Shown piece after piece: positions 12,501-24,517 of a DNA stretch of 64,000 nucleotides. The notes under the pieces were generated by a model. That model was not told the origin of the DNA. It ran no database searches and saw only the letters and a list, made by a program, of their open reading frames with translations. The first letter of the stretch is position 1. Every line of letters begins with the position of its first letter. Position numbers and translations under genes: made by a program. This DNA comes from Solenopsis invicta (lineage: Eukaryota; Arthropoda; Insecta; Hymenoptera; Formicidae), in the NCBI RefSeq assembly GCF_016802725.1, contig NC_052675.1, positions 9,189,622-9,253,621 on the forward strand, read 5' to 3'.

Positions 12501-13590
12501 AAATCCTGTAAAAAAAATTAAAATATTTATAATAAAATTTTTTGAATTATTTTATTTACTGTTTTTATAATTATAATTTACTTACATAAGAATTATTCTT
12601 TTCACAAGAAGAGAGATTACTCTTGTCTTGCGTAGACGGAAGAGTGTTATCGAAAACTTCAATAACAGGATATGTAATGTCTTCACTAACCGGAAGCACA
12701 ATATCCACAATTGGTACTGAACTGTCTTTACTAATTGATTTCGAACATGGTCTAGCAACCTATATAAAGAATTCATTGTTAATTTAGTGTTTTTATCGCA
12801 TCATATTTAGCAAGATGTGTTTAATATTATACTAACTTTTTGCATATATTCTTTATATTTTTTTAAATGCTCCATAAAATCTAAACGTTCCCCAGCAATG
12901 GGAATTAATTTTTCCATAGTTAATTCCGTCATCTTTGTGAGATGATCCATTCGTATTCGATTTTCTAAAAAGATAAAAACTTTTATTTTTATATAATAAG
13001 TAGCATCCAAATTTTGAAAAGCTGGAACGAAAGCGCAAGATTGAGCTGTCGTTCAACTTTAATCATAAACTCAGTGAATGACGGTACACAAAGATCGCCA
13101 ATAATTTTAAGACAAAGTTATTTTCTAAAAAGCATATTTTGTCTTATGGAAAGTTTACATGTTCAATTTATTTTGTGTACGGCCGATATCACTCGAATGT
13201 CGCTAACTGTAGAGAAGCAATCTTTCTTGTATTTCGTCTCTATATTATGAATATGATTATATGGTCGTTATACGATTATTCTTATAATATAAATTAAAAT
13301 ATAAGATAAAATTAGTTTAAAAGATTTCCGCAAAATCACAAAGTAAGCGTAACTAAAAAATAAACTTTAACCTCACATTTCATTTTATTGTAAAAATAAT
13401 CGTATAAAGCCTATAAAACTGTAATCATGTTACAAAGATGAAGTATAAGAAAGATTGATTCACTGTCGTAAATTAGATTTTGACTTGATATCATAAATAA
13501 TAAAGGGTTAGACATATACTTACCTTTAAATGTTTCTATTACGACGTCTGTAACGCCCCAAGTGTGTAAAAGTTGGGATACATTGTCCAT
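9583..13590 (-). CDS. SAM-domain accessory protein of the transposon (10 exons)
   Basis: Ten exons join in phase at GT-AG sites: 13590-13524, 12964-12837, 12759-12586, 12505-12360, 12262-12196, 12107-11942, 11818-11613, 11528-11390, 10473-10343 and 9930-9583. They give 523 aa with no stop. The start is the Met at 13588-13590; an in-frame Met also exists at 13617. Residues about 3-64 look like a SAM domain: VSQLLHTWGVTDVVIETF, then KMTELTMEKL and a C-terminal helix ending EYMQK. A Ser/Asp-rich linker follows, then a basic segment around GKSRRESSVGRGLLLQKYY. The last exon encodes a compact domain (GLTLGVQAVIVG ... YEVETPLKAIDIAF ... PVECAREW). It lies upstream of the transposase on the same strand. 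SAM domains mediate protein-protein contacts; a role in transposition is inferred. Its open frame contrasts with the wrecked neighbour. Confidence 0.75.
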
Positions 13591-13781
13591 ATTTTTAAAG
13601 CTTGATAAACTCAACACAATTGAAACGTGAAATCATATATATAGAAAAACGTAGAGAAAACAACACGCGATACAAATGTACGTGGCACTCAGTGGCACTC
13701 ACAATCAGTGGCACTGTGGCAGCGCGGCAGCATTCCAATAAACAATTGCACATCGAATGCGTATACAATTTCATGCGCCTA

Positions 13782-14312
13782 AGATATTGAGGAAAAGCTG
13801 CCACTTTTTTTTTAGCTACACGTGTTAAAACACACATTTTATTTTAGCTAATAAAACTGTGATTCACAGCAAATATATTTTATCTTTAATAGTCAATTTT
13901 TAGTACTGATAGAAAATATCGAACTAGCTACTGATATTTAGTTATCACTTCTGAGTCATTTTTTTCCGTGTATACGCATTCACTAAACATTATTTGATTC
14001 TGGCAGCCAATATTTCTTGCTGTAACTGCTAATTTTAATAACTAATAAATTTAGCTCCGGCAGGAACGATATTAGCTGTCCCTATTTTAAAGACACATCT
14101 TAGTTGCTACAACTAAATTTTAGCTTTGTTGGCTAATTTTTTTTCTGCGTGTACGCATTCGCTAAACATTATTTGATTCTGGCAGCGAATATTTCTTGCT
14201 GTAACTGCTAATTTTAATAACTAATAAATTTAGCTCCGGCAGCAACGATATTAGCTGTCCCTATTTTAAAGACACATCTTAGCTTTGTTGGCTAATCTTT
14301 TCTCTGCATGTA
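13782..14312 (-). repeat. Right terminal repeat array of the transposon
   Basis: Inverted unit A (13782-13966) is followed by two tandem inverted copies of unit B (about 13969-14151 and 14152-14312). The outer B copy lacks about 20 bp around the TAGTTGTAGCAAC motif. Going inward from the edge the order is B-B-A, whereas on the left it is A-B, so the ends are not a simple mirror image. Confidence 0.7.
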
Positions 14313-14677
14313 CCTCCCCCAATTCTCTTAAAAGAGTAACGCCTCGAAATGCTCAAACACGTATTTCGCAATTTTTTCATAATTTTAAACCACTTCCGAA
14401 ATATAAGCAGAAGATGGGGATACACTTTAGAAATCCTGTATTAAGAAGAAAACAAAAAATACTAAACCGGATTTAAAAATAACTCCTTTAAATTAGGATT
14501 GAAAATCTGCTGAAGAATACTGAGACTGGTTTGATGAGAATTCAAGGCATGTTGTTGAAAATTGAACCCGCGAATGTATACTTTCGCTAAAAAAAGAAAA
14601 AGAACAAAAACCGGAATCACGACATTTTATCCTTGACTCAAATGTGTGGGGTTCCGCATTTTTTTTTAATGTCAATC

Positions 14678-14705
14678 ACAAACGGACGTCGTCAAACGGA
14701 CGTCG
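14678..14705. repeat. Tandem 14-bp repeat
   Basis: CAAACGGACGTCGT occurs twice in direct succession; no adjacent gene explains it. Confidence 0.6.
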
Positions 14706-17700
14706 TGCAAGCCGCGTGCTAAACTGTCCCGAGGACAGTTTAAAAGACATCATAACGCACATAACGATCATTGGCGTTGCCTCATTTTGTAGTCCAATCG
14801 TGCAGCGATTCCAAGGCTCGCGGCATCACGCAAAGGTGACAAAAATCCTTGAGAAGAAAAGAGTATGATGGGTCGTCGACTCTATCATACTGTACTTTTT
14901 TTTTTACTAATCTTCCTATTGATTTTAACAAGAATAAGAAATCTTGAACGGACGTTTCTCGTTAAGAATTTTTAGGACTGAGATTTTAATATTAAAAAAA
15001 TTTTTAATTAACGAATTATAAAATGAAAGATTGAGAAATATAAGTTAGGATTCTCAAATATTTATTATATATCGAAATCGTTTCAGAAAGAAAATCTTTC
15101 AAATGAAAGTTTTGTAGATATAAGTATAAAATAATGCAGGCAATAATTTTTTCGAGTATCTTTATAAGATATCAATGTCATCGATAACATGAGTTGACAA
15201 ATTCATTTTTTATCAAATAATTAGTCAGAAAGATTTTACAAAAAAATTTCAGTAATAAAAAAACAATATCACAATGTTTTTATTTTGCTTAATTTTTTCT
15301 GCTTATTAAAAGTATTGAAATAAGATTAAAATTAAAATGAATAATTTTCAAGAATTTTTTTTCTAAATACATTTTTGATATTAAATACAAATTATTTTAC
15401 ATATAAAATATATTTAATTAAAGTAATGTTTGAAAATATATTAAGTAATATTTTTATACGTCTTATTTTCCCTTTAAATTTTTATCTGAATCTTTTATTT
15501 ATATTTAATGTTTCATATGTATCTTGTATTAATAGTTTGTCTTAATAGTTTCAACATTTATTCTTCATCTTTCCAGTACAATTCAAACGTCATATTCTTT
15601 TCTTTAAAAAATATTATTTTAAAACATACATAAATTTATAGATTTATTATACATATATAATATGTAATCCTCCTATATAAAAAAAGGCATGTAAAGAATA
15701 TATCGAAGTTATTATTGTAGTCGCTTTTCCGCGATGCCGATTAGTTCTCTCGCTGCGTTAATAACTTCGTAAACGGCTGTTATCGCGGATTTTAACTATG
15801 TGTATTGGAGGGTTAATAGTGTGATATTAAATTTGTAATTTGTATGAAATTATATAATATCAAAAGCTTTGTAGCCGCGCGCCTGTTTTGTCTGGTAAAT
15901 CTATAAAAGATTGATTTTTAAAATAATTAATATCGCTTTTTGAAGCGATTTGATTCATTCAATTTCGGCACCATATGGATTAATAAAGACCGGAGGACGT
16001 GACGACTGCGTAAGATAAACACTCGACCCTTCCTTCGGCGATGAAACCGTCAGTTTCACCGCGACGAGAACGGCACGCAGGTGCCCTCGATATCCAAATG
16101 GGAGTTGCGGTAAAAGTTGAGCGATTACGTACTTGTTTTTAACTATTGAACGATCAGTCGGACACCTTCTTCGTCTTATACAGGTTGACTCGAGTCCGCA
16201 AAAGCAAAGCCAAATCCGTTTTACGCGGAACGCCAATTTGCTGCGGGGTCTTGGCGCAAGGAAGAAAAAAAAACTAATATCTTTCTTGTAAATAAAGCGC
16301 GAATATAATTTGCACAACTTTGATACAGGAATCAGCTTTCTCTGACAATTACAAATGATTTATCGTTAGAAATGCGGGTGACTGTCCGATTATCCGGAGT
16401 GTCTACCAATCGACTTTCCTATTTAATCGTGTACGCAGTGCCTTTAATTCATTTAACACAATAATTGCCAACTTTTTTTTTTATAACTGACACACTGGAG
16501 TGGAAACGCAAACTGTGATTTCATCACAGGGCAGAGTACACTAATAGTCTCATTAGACTATTACAGCTCGAAGAGGCGAGCGGTCAAGCATCGCCGTGAC
16601 GCGACGGCGTAATTATCATATCTATTATAAGTCGAGATTGTTCGAATTCGTAATAGAGATTCTAGAAACTGGTAACTCATATAAATCAGTGAAATATTAC
16701 TGTAATATATGTTAATGAAATGTGCGGTAGTCTCGAGTCATTGAATAATGTCGCTTCGCGTAGAGGTCCTGTCTTTATCGGAGTTGGACAGCTTCGTCAT
16801 ATTTTCTACGTTTGTCATCATAGAGACAGTGACATGAAAATTGCATCTATAAATTGCATTTAGATGTTACATTTACGAGGTTGTTTCTCCGCTGAATGAT
16901 TCGATTCATATGTCTGTACTATTCGATCAATTCTACGCATTTAATCATTTAGGTTTACCATAAAGTGTTTCTCGTCTCGAACACAACTGTTTTTCTTAAG
17001 ACGAATGTCTCCCGTAACTTTTCTTAAATCATCGTCGTTGCAAAATCGCCACTTTCCTAAATTAATAATCCGGAGCAATTAGCAATGCTAACGACCGTTC
17101 GACCGAGTGAAAGTAACTAATAATTCAATTAGCTCGTAACGACGAGCAGACGCGCAGCGTTAAATAATGCAAATCACAAAACATATTATAGCTTTTAAAG
17201 GTTACGTAAAGTACACCGTAATCCGTTGCACGATACCGATATCCTATCTTAACGTAAGTCGCGCTATTATTTCGAGCACTTAGGAACAGCGAATAATTTT
17301 GAATCGCCTTGCGAAGATGCAGCTTCGAACGATAAACCGTTGTTTATTTGTGAAAATCTGAAAAGAGAAATTCACTGTTTGGAAAGAGAAATGGCACTAA
17401 ATAGATTTGAGATTTGTATCATCAAATGACTTATAATAGCAACGTTAAATTATAAACATTAACCATAAAAAAATTAAATATTAATAATAGTATTATTAAT
17501 ATTAACAATGATAAATAAAAAACAAATGATAACGAATAAAATTATAATTATACATTTACGCGGTAACAACATGTGCTAGTAATCCTGCATCTTGCATCGC
17601 AGTTCACGTTGCCTGCACAAATATCTAAAATTTAAGGTAGGAAAATACTCTCTAAATTGGAATCAGCGTATTATTCACTGAGAGACAGTGAATAATCTAT

Positions 17701-19486
17701 TTTCAATGGTATACTTATAACTATTTCATTCGGTGATATACGCACTGTTATTTAGTGACAATACACTAATTCGGTCAGTGAGAGTGCCCCTTTCTTAATC
17801 GGAATCAGTGAAAAATAGTGAGTAGTGAGACAGTGATGACACAGTTACAAGCATAGGACTGCAAATCAGTAAAATTTCACTGATTCGGGCTTAGAGAGTA
17901 TAGAAAATTATAACATTTGATGAAATCCTTTGTATTATATTCCGTGATACAGTGCAACGCGCGCAGAGAAGGCTATCTCTAACGAAGATTAGTGAAATCT
18001 TTCGCTTCGTGCGAGCGCCGAGATCGAGAGTGATAGGAACTCGGACATTATACTGCAGAGAAATGTTAATAAAATCTCTCAGCCACGCGTAGCTAATTTC
18101 ACACGAGAAGGAACCAAGGAGGAGAAAGACCCTCCTCGAAACTCTCATCGGATTCCTCTCAAACGCTTGCCATTTATTTCACTCCCCCCTTTGATCTACA
18201 AGAAACTTTCTTCGGACCTGTTTGGTAACTTCCCAACGGTATATGTATTCCCATATCGAGCCCGATCACGGTGCATTAAATCTAATCTTTAATTGTGCCA
18301 ACAGTCATAGATCTTTCCATGGATAAATCGACGCGATGTGCCGCGTAGAAAGGTCATGGTATCGATGATGCCTCGTATAATTGTTTTTCTTAAACGCTAC
18401 CCAGCCAGATGTACCAGACCCGCCCCATAATCTTGACATTAATGAACCTGAAACTTCACTTTGGATTATCGGAAACACGAGTGGTATCGAGGGTGATGAA
18501 ACGATCAACGTCGCTTTAATTTATTCAAATGTAAATTGACGCTCGACTCCCTGTTATTTTTATACAACGCGAGTGATTTCTCATGAATAAGAAGATTAAA
18601 TATAATTACACATGTGTTGGCGTAAGAATACTTTTCTGGAGAGAGGTTGCACGGTGTAGGCGATTCGAAATTGCCTTGAGAGATAAAATTTCTCTTTGAA
18701 AAATGTAACAGCAGTGTTCTAAATAACTTTTTCCTTCTTTAATTCGCCCGTTGCGTGAATCAGAAAAATTTAATAAAATATGAGAGAAACGAGTCGGCGC
18801 GATCTAATAGTTTACGCAGCGATGGGGCACGTGGTAGCGCGGCGTAATTACGCTATCTTGCGAAGACGCAGGAGCTCGCGACGAATATGGTTTCAATATC
18901 GCGTGACAATGTCGCGCTTACGACAGGATTCCCGTTTTCTCGAGATCTCCCCTCGAGATTGTGCCGCGAGAATATACGCGACACACGATTGATACGCTAA
19001 TAATACGTAATTTCTTCACACCTGCCGACGACTATCTTCCAGATGAAGATATTCATCAATTAACTAAAAGTTTGTTTTCTTCACTGAAACTTCTGATTGC
19101 GTATCCGTACTATTAGAATTTGAATAGAAATTATCGTATTCTCTTGGAGTTATCTAGAGATGAAGAAATTGAGCTTAAAAGTCCAATAAGCGCCTCTCTT
19201 TTTGGTACGTTCCATTCATTCAAGCGGCTACGTGCCACTTAAACGGCCGAGCCTGTTGCGAGAGGGAAAAGTGGATGACGATTGTTCGCCGCGGCAAAAC
19301 GTCCGTGGAAAGTTCTCGAGGAATGCGTACTGACCTTGATTATTCAAAGCATCCGCTTGGACAACGCCGCGTCGCGTCGCGTCGTCTGTGGTTCCACATT
19401 GTCTTCTGTTTGGTATAACTTTTCGAGATAATTGATTTACAATGTAGGTACAAACAAATCTTGCTCGGATTTAATAAAAATAATAT

Positions 19487-19916
19487 AATAATAGACGGTC
19501 AGATTAACGAGCCAAATTAAATAAACGATTTAATTCAAGATATTAATTTTTACAATGAAATAGTAAACAATTATGTAGGAACGTTTCGGCTCTACTTAGC
19601 CTTCATCAGCCTATAGGATTCAATTCGAATTGTAATACAATTAAAAGTCATTTTTACAAAATTTTTTTTTCTATGTTTTAAATATCTAAAGACAACGAAT
19701 TTTCCCTAGATATTTAAACAGAGAAAAAATAATGTTGTAAAAATGACTTTTAATTATATTATAATTCGAAATGAATCCTATAGGCTGGTGAAGGCTAAGT
19801 AGAGCCGGAACGTTCCTACATAATTGTTTACTATTTTATTGTAAAAATTAAAATCTTGAATTAAATCTTGAATTATTTAATTAGACTCGTTAATCTGACC
19901 GTCTATTATTATATTA
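19487..19916. mobile_element. 430-bp palindromic MITE
   Basis: Arms of about 185 bp (19487-19672 and 19733-19916) are highly complementary, and the centre is itself palindromic (AAATATCTA ... TAGATATTT), so the whole unit folds back. The outer ends carry GACGGTCAGATTAACGAG and its complement. No coding capacity. On the minus strand the left arm contains CTGATGA, a short hairpin, then GAAAC. Confidence 0.75.
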
Positions 19917-20797
19917 TGTGTTTAATCACAATACGAGCGTTTCCCTAAGCTTTTTATTATTCAATAAAAATGTCCACGTAGATAGCAATTATCTTAAACG
20001 AATTCGCGAGTTGCTTTTGGACACTGATAGTTTGGAAACGCATGATTTGTTTTTAAGACAAACTCAATCGTTGTAAATAAACTTTAATTCGTTTCTTTGT
20101 TTTTTGTTTTTTTTTAGTTTCAGCGTGACGGGATCTCTTTCTAAAAAAAATTACAAAAAATTTGTCACATATTTTTCGTCGAGGTTGCGAAGGTACGAAG
20201 GAGGAAGCGTGAAACTCAGGCAGTAAAGCTAATGAGAATCCTCGACTGAATGCTTAAGGCAGACATTATGCGATGGCACGTGAGAACTCGTTAGACGCGC
20301 TGAAATACGCTCTCCAGGCATCATCGACGTAATAGACAATCAATGGTCAATAGTATTCCGACATTTGCATAATCAATGCGTGAATGTAACACACGTGTTT
20401 CGGAGCACACGCGCGTGTCTTCACGAGTGGCGTGGTGTAGTCCGCGATTCTCGAATAAAAAGTGTCCGTCGCTCATCGTTCGAGGCGACGTTGGTCTTTT
20501 GACCAACGAAATTGCTCAAACACAGCTCTGTGTACCGTTAGTAAACGTGTTTCGCGTTAGTTTCCTGGTATTTCGGAGAGCGATAGCCGCGTATCAATGC
20601 CAACATTCAAATCGGCCGACGTACACGTGCGTCGTAATGACGCACTTGGGAACAAATAGAAACTCCGATATATAAATTAGCGAGCGTAGGGGGATATTGC
20701 GCGCACCATTGCGTGCCAGCTACTTTTACCATGCGCCAAGTATGGTGCATTTGGCGTTCGCTCTTTCTCCTGGTTGTCCGTAACCGTTTATGGTTAG

Positions 20798-20829
20798 CCA
20801 TGCCATGCCGTGTCATGCCATGCCATGCA
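20798..20829. repeat. Short CATGC-type tandem repeat
   Basis: About six imperfect copies of the pentamer ATGCC occur in succession. Confidence 0.6.
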
Positions 20830-21195
20830 GCGCTTAGGCGTTACCGAGAAAACGCCGGATAATTAAATCAAGACTTTTCTCAGTCGTGAAAAGTTTCTCT
20901 CCGAAATAATTACCTCAAGTTCAACAGCCTCCCTCGGCGATAGAGGAAACGTGATTTATGGACTTTTCATTTAAATTAAATTGACGCAATTACAAATGTG
21001 ATTGCACGATAGTACGATACGACGCGATGCGTACCGTGACGCTGCAGACGCGGACGATGGAAGAGGTGGTGGTGATGGTGGTGGGTGGAGGGATCGGTTA
21101 TTTTCCGTTCTAGGATCCGAAGGAATCGAAAAGATCCTAGCGAGGAGAATCGTGAGAGTGACCTTGATTCCTACGATCGGATACTTGCATTAGCA

Positions 21196-21230
21196 CGCCG
21201 CCGCCGCCGCCGCCGCCGTCGCCGTCGCTG
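21196..21230. repeat. (GCC)n microsatellite
   Basis: An uninterrupted GCC run followed by GTC-interrupted copies. The Ala/Gly-rich frames read through it are artefacts of the repeat. Confidence 0.85.
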
Positions 21231-21682
21231 CGCTCATCGGAACGGACATCAGCATCGATGAACGTGGCGAGCGATTCCAGAATGTGGGTCGCCCAACGTT
21301 CACGGAGAAAGTGTATTTTCCCACTCTCCACCTCTTGACATTCGATATCGTTCTTCGAGAATGGCAAAGCCACGGCGTAGCTTCTTCGTTCTTCCTTCCG
21401 AAAATAACTGCGCCAAGCAGCGATTTCATTCATACCGATTCTTCACCTGCTCCGTCCGGAAATTCCATTCCCTTCCTTTCCTTTCCTTTCCTATTCAGAC
21501 AGAACGCTAACTTCGTTTATTGAAACTAGATATGGGGAGATAATGTATTTTTAGCTCATTCTTTAGCCCGCGTACCTTTAAGATAAGTTGTAATTATATA
21601 TTCAACAGAATAAATTTCATTTTTACCGAAAAAGACTAATATATATCTCTATATAGGCTGATTACATAGTGAGCATACATTT

Positions 21683-21933
21683 CCTAAAACTATTACAATA
21701 CACATAATTTAGTATAAATTATTAATATACATACATATTTATTATTTATACGGTACATTTATTATTTATTATAATATATAAATATTAAATATACAGTATA
21801 TATAGTATATATTTACTATGTTTACTGTATATTTAATATTTATATATAATAAATATTAAATATCTATACAATAAATATATATGTATGTATTAATAATTAT
21901 ACTAAATTATGTAAATTGATTTTATTTTTAGGA
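21683..21933. mobile_element. AT-rich palindromic element (~250 bp)
   Basis: The outer arms (around 21700-21745 and 21866-21915) share ACATAATTTAGTATAA and its complement. The inner part is also self-complementary around TATAGTATATA. The termini read about TCCTAAAA; probably a MITE expanded by simple AT sequence. Confidence 0.55.
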
Positions 21934-22021
21934 CAATTAATTAATAATATAATTAATAAAATTTATTAAATTATCAGGACTATAAAGATTATATGTGTGT
22001 GTGTGTGCGTATGTGTATTTG

Positions 22022-22218
22022 CACTGTAAAAAATAAAACGCTAATTTAACACTTTTGCATGTCCCAGAAAGTTCACTCTAAATTTTAAGTTAAAATAACT
22101 TCAAAAGTTAAGTTGAAATAACTCTTATTTTAACTTAATAACTTAAAATAAAAGTTATTTTAACTTAAAATTTAGAGTGGACTTTCTGGGACATTTTATT
22201 TTTTATTTTTTTTTACTG
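22022..22218. mobile_element. Palindromic MITE (~197 bp)
   Basis: The terminal CACTGTAAAAAATAAAA is mirrored at the right end. Internal arms beginning GTCCCAGAAAGTTCACTC are nearly perfect inverted copies. It is entirely noncoding and would form a long hairpin if transcribed. Confidence 0.75.
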
Positions 22219-22808
22219 CGTAGATGTGATTTTAAACAGACGAGATTTGAAATTCACAAGGCATTTTTCTAAAACGCCATTGATCGGTGTAAACATTATC
22301 GGGGCGATTTTCCAAAGAAAGTAGCAAGAGACCTGGATACCGATCGTGAAGTGAAAGCTATCTTCCTGGCAAGCAAACAAAGTACGGCTGTTGAGACTTC
22401 AAAGATTTGGCAACATGCACTTGGCGCGTCGACAAGCGGTTGTTTCTCCCGAGAGGAGCAAATCTTTCCCGACACGTCACGCTCATCAAAAGGGTCGTAC
22501 AAACGACAATACGGTATTTCCATACGGTTCGCGCCGTTATTGCTTCGTTAATGATTATGGCTTCGTTTTGCAATCGGCGCGGCTTGACGGGCGGTCAGTC
22601 TTTTTTAATTGCGCAACAACTCCGTTGCTCCCGTCCGAGGAACATGGGCGAATATCGATGGCAGGAAATATATTCCAATTATAAGGTGAAAGAAGGTGAA
22701 AGAAGGTGAAAGCGTCTTTCGATCCAAGTTGAAATTTCGTATCGCCGGTTAATTCTTATGTCACGGGTTGTCGTCACGCAGCATGAACTTCAGCCTTGCA
22801 CCTTTACT

Positions 22809-22830
22809 AGAGAGAGAGAGAGAAAGAGAG
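22809..22830. repeat. (GA)n microsatellite
   Basis: AG dinucleotide run with one interruption. Confidence 0.8.
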
Positions 22831-24498
22831 AACGTGTCCAGCATGCTTGTACAAGAAGTTTTATGATGCAGAATCGCTGCGGTAAACGAATAGGAATGAT
22901 AGACGCGTTCCATGCTTGCCGAAGAATTAATGTAGATACAAAACGTACCGGAGCATACTGACGAGAAGTGAATGTACAAGATTACTTCTCGTTAAATCTG
23001 TGCCCTGTCCTTCACGAAGTGCACACAGGAAATTAGTCACTTCATTTTTGCCGATTATTAATTCTGATCTGATGATAACTGAAATTCTAATTTATAATTT
23101 AATTATTCTTTTTCTTTTAATTTCCCAAGTTTTATTCACGAAATAAAATTTTTAGCCAGTCACGACGCAATGGCCAATGGAATCTTTTCGTGTGCACGAT
23201 AAAAATTGGGTTTGCATTTCCATTCTGAACCGACTACGTAGTAGTCTCTGCGCTCTGCAGGTTTTTACCTTCTCAACCGCATTTTCTATTACTGCGGCTA
23301 AAGTTTCCATCTGACATTGCCGAGTAATTTCTTGGCGTTTCTTTTTCTTTCTTCAAGAGAAGGTCTATGTTACCAAGCTAACTAACAGTTTAAGTGTCTC
23401 TAAGAAATGATGTATACCACGCTCGCGCATTCTCGCTTTTATTATATCCACGTTATTGCACAATTACATCCGTAATAAGATTCACACGTTTACATTACAC
23501 CTTTCACGTGCGTGACATTGTCGAGGTATCGGTAAAGAAATAATTACATAATAACAAAATAAAATAAAGATAATATAAATGCCGAAAGCGAGCAAAAGTA
23601 TGGATGTTGTAACAGTTGAATCTCTTCAAGATAATAAGAATTGCAATACCAGGTTCGACTCGACTGCAGTCTTCTTCAGCTACATACATTAAATTAGTAC
23701 GTTTGTTTAAATTTAGCAATCTATTTAGATACTTGCAAAAACATCGCTGAGGCTAATGATATAAAGAGGTAACGTGTGCGCCGGTGAAAGAATAACGAAA
23801 ATAGAGTAAAAGAATAAAATGTCAAAGTAACGTAAGACTGGTTGAGATTCAACTATTACAATGCAACATCCATTTTTGCATGTTTTCGGCTTTTATATTA
23901 TTTATCAGTCGAACTCCGCAGACTTTCAACTTTTACCATTTTTCCTGTTTTTTCACCGTTATGTCTATCTATTATATTTACATGTATTTGAATGTACGTG
24001 TCCCAATTTATTTAATAACGTTATAAGTTATTAATACTGCTGAGAAAAACTAAATCGTTCGCGATTGACTTATTAACTTTTATATTATTTTTAATACACT
24101 TTGTCATACGATAACAAATCTCATTAAAATCTAAAGATATTGAATAATTGCGCAACTTGAAAAATTCACATTTAATTGGAGAAGCCGTAAGGCGAAAGTT
24201 ACAACCTTCTTCGGAAGAAAGATCTCCTTAGTAAGTCGCAATTAATCTTCTCGACAAACAATATCTGGAATTTCCGAAGTTACCGAAGATTACCGTTATC
24301 GAATCTTATTTAGTAAAAATGAGGGAACAACAAGATACGAGACGTAAGCGATTATCGCAGTTAGCACGAATTGTGCGTCACGGTTGTATGTGAGAGGATA
24401 CCAACTTTTCCTTTCGTCTACTTAACGAGTTAAATTTCTGACTATCAAGGTTGCAACAGTGTTTATCTTATCTTCATTGTTGCTCTGAAATGAGTGAC

Positions 24499-24517
24499 TT
24501 CTCTCTCTCTCTCTCTC
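24499..24517. repeat. (CT)n microsatellite
   Basis: Uninterrupted CT dinucleotide run. Confidence 0.85.

Larger units (their letters stand above)
5446..14312. mobile_element. Large two-gene DNA transposon, CACTA/EnSpm-like
   Basis: The element is bounded by long related inverted termini. The left end (5446-5632) matches the reverse complement of 13782-13966 closely, both beginning with CACG followed by an A run and ATGACT. A second unit type occurs at 5785-5960 and, inverted, twice in tandem at 13969-14312. Inside, all on the minus strand, are an intact ten-exon SAM-domain gene and a decayed transposase gene. CAC termini, repeated subterminal AGCTAA motifs and a transposase with D...DxMH...GV and FExxHK motifs recall CACTA/EnSpm (CMC) elements. 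The superfamily is inferred, and I cannot exclude another DDE group such as KDZ. Depending on which right-hand unit is the true end, the element is 8.5 or 8.9 kb. TA flanks both candidate ends, but the unit itself contains TA, so the target duplication is uncertain. Confidence 0.75.

Noticed and set aside
15955..16317. 120-codon open frame on the minus strand
   Set aside because: Basic, low-complexity product without domain signature, no splice context, and it overlaps AT-rich noncoding DNA; consistent with a chance frame.
21190..21433. Ala- and Gly-rich frames across the GCC repeat
   Set aside because: Trinucleotide-repeat artefacts on both strands.
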